Of a stretch of DNA of 7,218 bases, positions 5,979 through 7,218 are shown in pieces. The position numbers and the translations under genes are program-made. The stretch covers positions 1-7,218 of the forward strand of contig DAOVAK010000130.1 of the NCBI GenBank assembly GCA_030671095.1, given 5' to 3'. This stretch comes from Deltaproteobacteria bacterium. Its GTDB lineage: Bacteria; Desulfobacterota; DSM-4660; Desulfatiglandales; HGW-15. The notes beneath the pieces were generated by a model. That model saw nothing but the letters and a program-made list of their open reading frames with translations. It made no database searches and was not told the origin of the DNA. Within the stretch, counting starts at the first letter, position 1. Each line of letters begins with the position of its first letter.

Positions 5979-7212
5979 CTTCGCCTCTGATCAGATCCTC
6001 ATAGGTCTCCCTGGCCCGTATAACATAATATTGATCGCCTTTTACCATCACTTCAGCGACCCGGGGCCGAGAGTTGTAATTTGATGCCATGCTAAAGCCG
6101 TAGGCCCCGGAACTCATAATAGCCATCAATTCCCCTGGCTCAAATGATTCGACCTCCCGGTCCCTCGCAAAGAAATCCCCTGTTTCGCATATGGGCCCCA
6201 CGATATCTGCCTGGACCTTCTTACGTCCAACCATCTTCACGGGCTGAATACCGTGGAATGAGCCATATAAACTGGGCCGTATCAGATCATTCATGGCCGC
6301 ATCCACGATGATGAATTCCTTTTCATGTGCCGTCTTTGTGTAAAGGACCTGTGTGACCAGTATGCCCGCATTCCCCATGATCACGCGGCCCGGCTCCAGG
6401 ATCAGAATCATATCTTCCATGCCCAGCTCCTCCTTGAGGGCCGCAGCATACTCTTTCGGGTGGGGAGGCTCCTCTTTATCGTAAGTAATACCCAATCCTC
6501 CACCTAAGTCGAGATATGTAATGTCAATTCCTGCCTCACCCAGCCTTTCGATGAGCCCTTGTAACAACCTCAGAGCATCCACAAAGGGGGTTACCTGGGT
6601 GAGCTGGGAGCCTATATGGCATGAGACCCCGGAGACGGAAAGATTGCCAAGCGTGGCTGCCCGCGTGTATTCCTCAAGGGACTCGCTGATGCCGATTCCA
6701 AATTTGTTCTCTTTCAGACCCGTTGATATATAGGGATGGGTTTGCGGATCGATGTCAGGGTTCACCCTTATGGCTATGGCAGCCCTCTTTCCCAAGCTTC
6801 TTGCCACGTCATTTAACCGAGAGATCTCCTGTGAGGATTCCACATTGAACAGGAGGATACCAGACTTGAGCGCATATTCCAGGTCTTCAATGCGCTTTCC
6901 CACACCGGAATATACGATCTTCTGCGGATCAACGCCCGCGTTAAGTGCGCGGTAGAGCTCTCCTCCCGAGACAATGTCAACGCCTCCACCTTCTTGGGCA
7001 AAAAGCCTCAAGATGGCAAGACTGGAGTTGGATTTCATGGAGAAGCAAGTCAGGTGCCTGATTCCTTGAAAAGCACCGTCAAAGGCTTTAAAGTGTTGTC
7101 TTAAAGTGGCATGGGAGTACAGATAGAAAGGCGTCCCCACGTCCCTTGCTATTTCCAATACAGGGACCTCTTCGCAGTAGAGCTCATTGTTCTGGTATTG
7201 GAAATGATGCAT
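5956..7212 (-). CDS. lysA: Diaminopimelate decarboxylase
   Basis: LysA is the PLP-dependent enzyme that decarboxylates meso-diaminopimelate to L-lysine, the last step of the pathway. The 418-residue protein is a full fold-type III decarboxylase: an N-terminal strand with GTPFYLYS (26-33), the PLP-lysine motif FSMKSNSSLAIL (57-68, K60; the family usually has Y-A-x-K-A-N), VDIVSGGEL (78-86), CHIGSQ (198-203, H199 stacking on PLP), LDLGGGLGI (235-243, phosphate-binding), EPGR (273-276), GPICETGDFFA (339-349, with C342 and E343 from the partner subunit) and GAYGFSMASNYN (369-380, Y371). This set of motifs and the gene neighbours favour DAP decarboxylase over ornithine/arginine decarboxylase. AGGGTC precedes the ATG, but only 6 bp upstream are visible, so a start farther upstream cannot be excluded. 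Although it catalyses the last step, it is first in transcription order among the genes seen. Confidence 0.97.
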   Translation of the reverse strand: MHHFQYQNNELYCEEVPVLEIARDVGTPFYLYSHATLRQHFKAFDGAFQGIRHLTCFSMKSNSSLAILRLFAQEGGGVDIVSGGELYRALNAGVDPQKIVYSGVGKRIEDLEYALKSGILLFNVESSQEISRLNDVARSLGKRAAIAIRVNPDIDPQTHPYISTGLKENKFGIGISESLEEYTRAATLGNLSVSGVSCHIGSQLTQVTPFVDALRLLQGLIERLGEAGIDITYLDLGGGLGITYDKEEPPHPKEYAAALKEELGMEDMILILEPGRVIMGNAGILVTQVLYTKTAHEKEFIIVDAAMNDLIRPSLYGSFHGIQPVKMVGRKKVQADIVGPICETGDFFARDREVESFEPGELMAIMSSGAYGFSMASNYNSRPRVAEVMVKGDQYYVIRARETYEDLIRGEVIPDFLE

Positions 7213-7218
7213 GACCCT

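Noticed and set aside
1..7218. A new defence, mobile or other undescribed system
   Set aside because: Every long minus-strand frame belongs to a well-known housekeeping family with intact active sites, and no transposase, integrase or unknown gene is present.

Overview
The window is a stretch of ordinary bacterial chromosome in which every credible gene lies on the minus strand. In transcription order it reads lysA, dapF, dapA, dapB, dapL, coaBC, and a type 4 uracil-DNA glycosylase cut off by the left edge. The dap/lys order, the use of DapL instead of the succinylase or acetylase branch, and the palindromic and heptamer repeats between genes all fit a Desulfobacterota/deltaproteobacterial genome, possibly a metagenome-derived one. 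This placement rests on gene order and recalled family resemblance, not on a search.

Right to left along the transcript: lysA (5956-7212) is followed 22 bp later by dapF (5112-5933). A 166-bp spacer with six tandem 7-bp units separates dapF from dapA (4073-4945). A 277-bp spacer with three hairpin-forming elements separates dapA from dapB (2992-3795). dapL (1812-2978) starts 13 bp after dapB. A repeat-like spacer of about 150-215 bp, depending on the coaBC start, separates dapL from coaBC (386-1594, or to 1657 with the longer start). The glycosylase gene (1-413) overlaps the end of coaBC by 28 bp.

Together DapA, DapB, DapL, DapF and LysA cover every step from aspartate semialdehyde plus pyruvate to lysine. 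DapL replaces the usual DapD/DapC/DapE steps, and meso-diaminopimelate is also available for peptidoglycan. CoaBC makes 4'-phosphopantetheine from phosphopantothenate for coenzyme A. The glycosylase is a DNA repair enzyme with an iron-sulfur cluster. All complete proteins keep their catalytic residues, and no frameshift or truncation was seen apart from the window edge.

No previously undescribed system was found. The parts most worth a second look are non-coding: three different repeat types in the three longer spacers, a perfect 9-bp inverted repeat over the lysA stop codon, and a hairpin next to the coaBC start.
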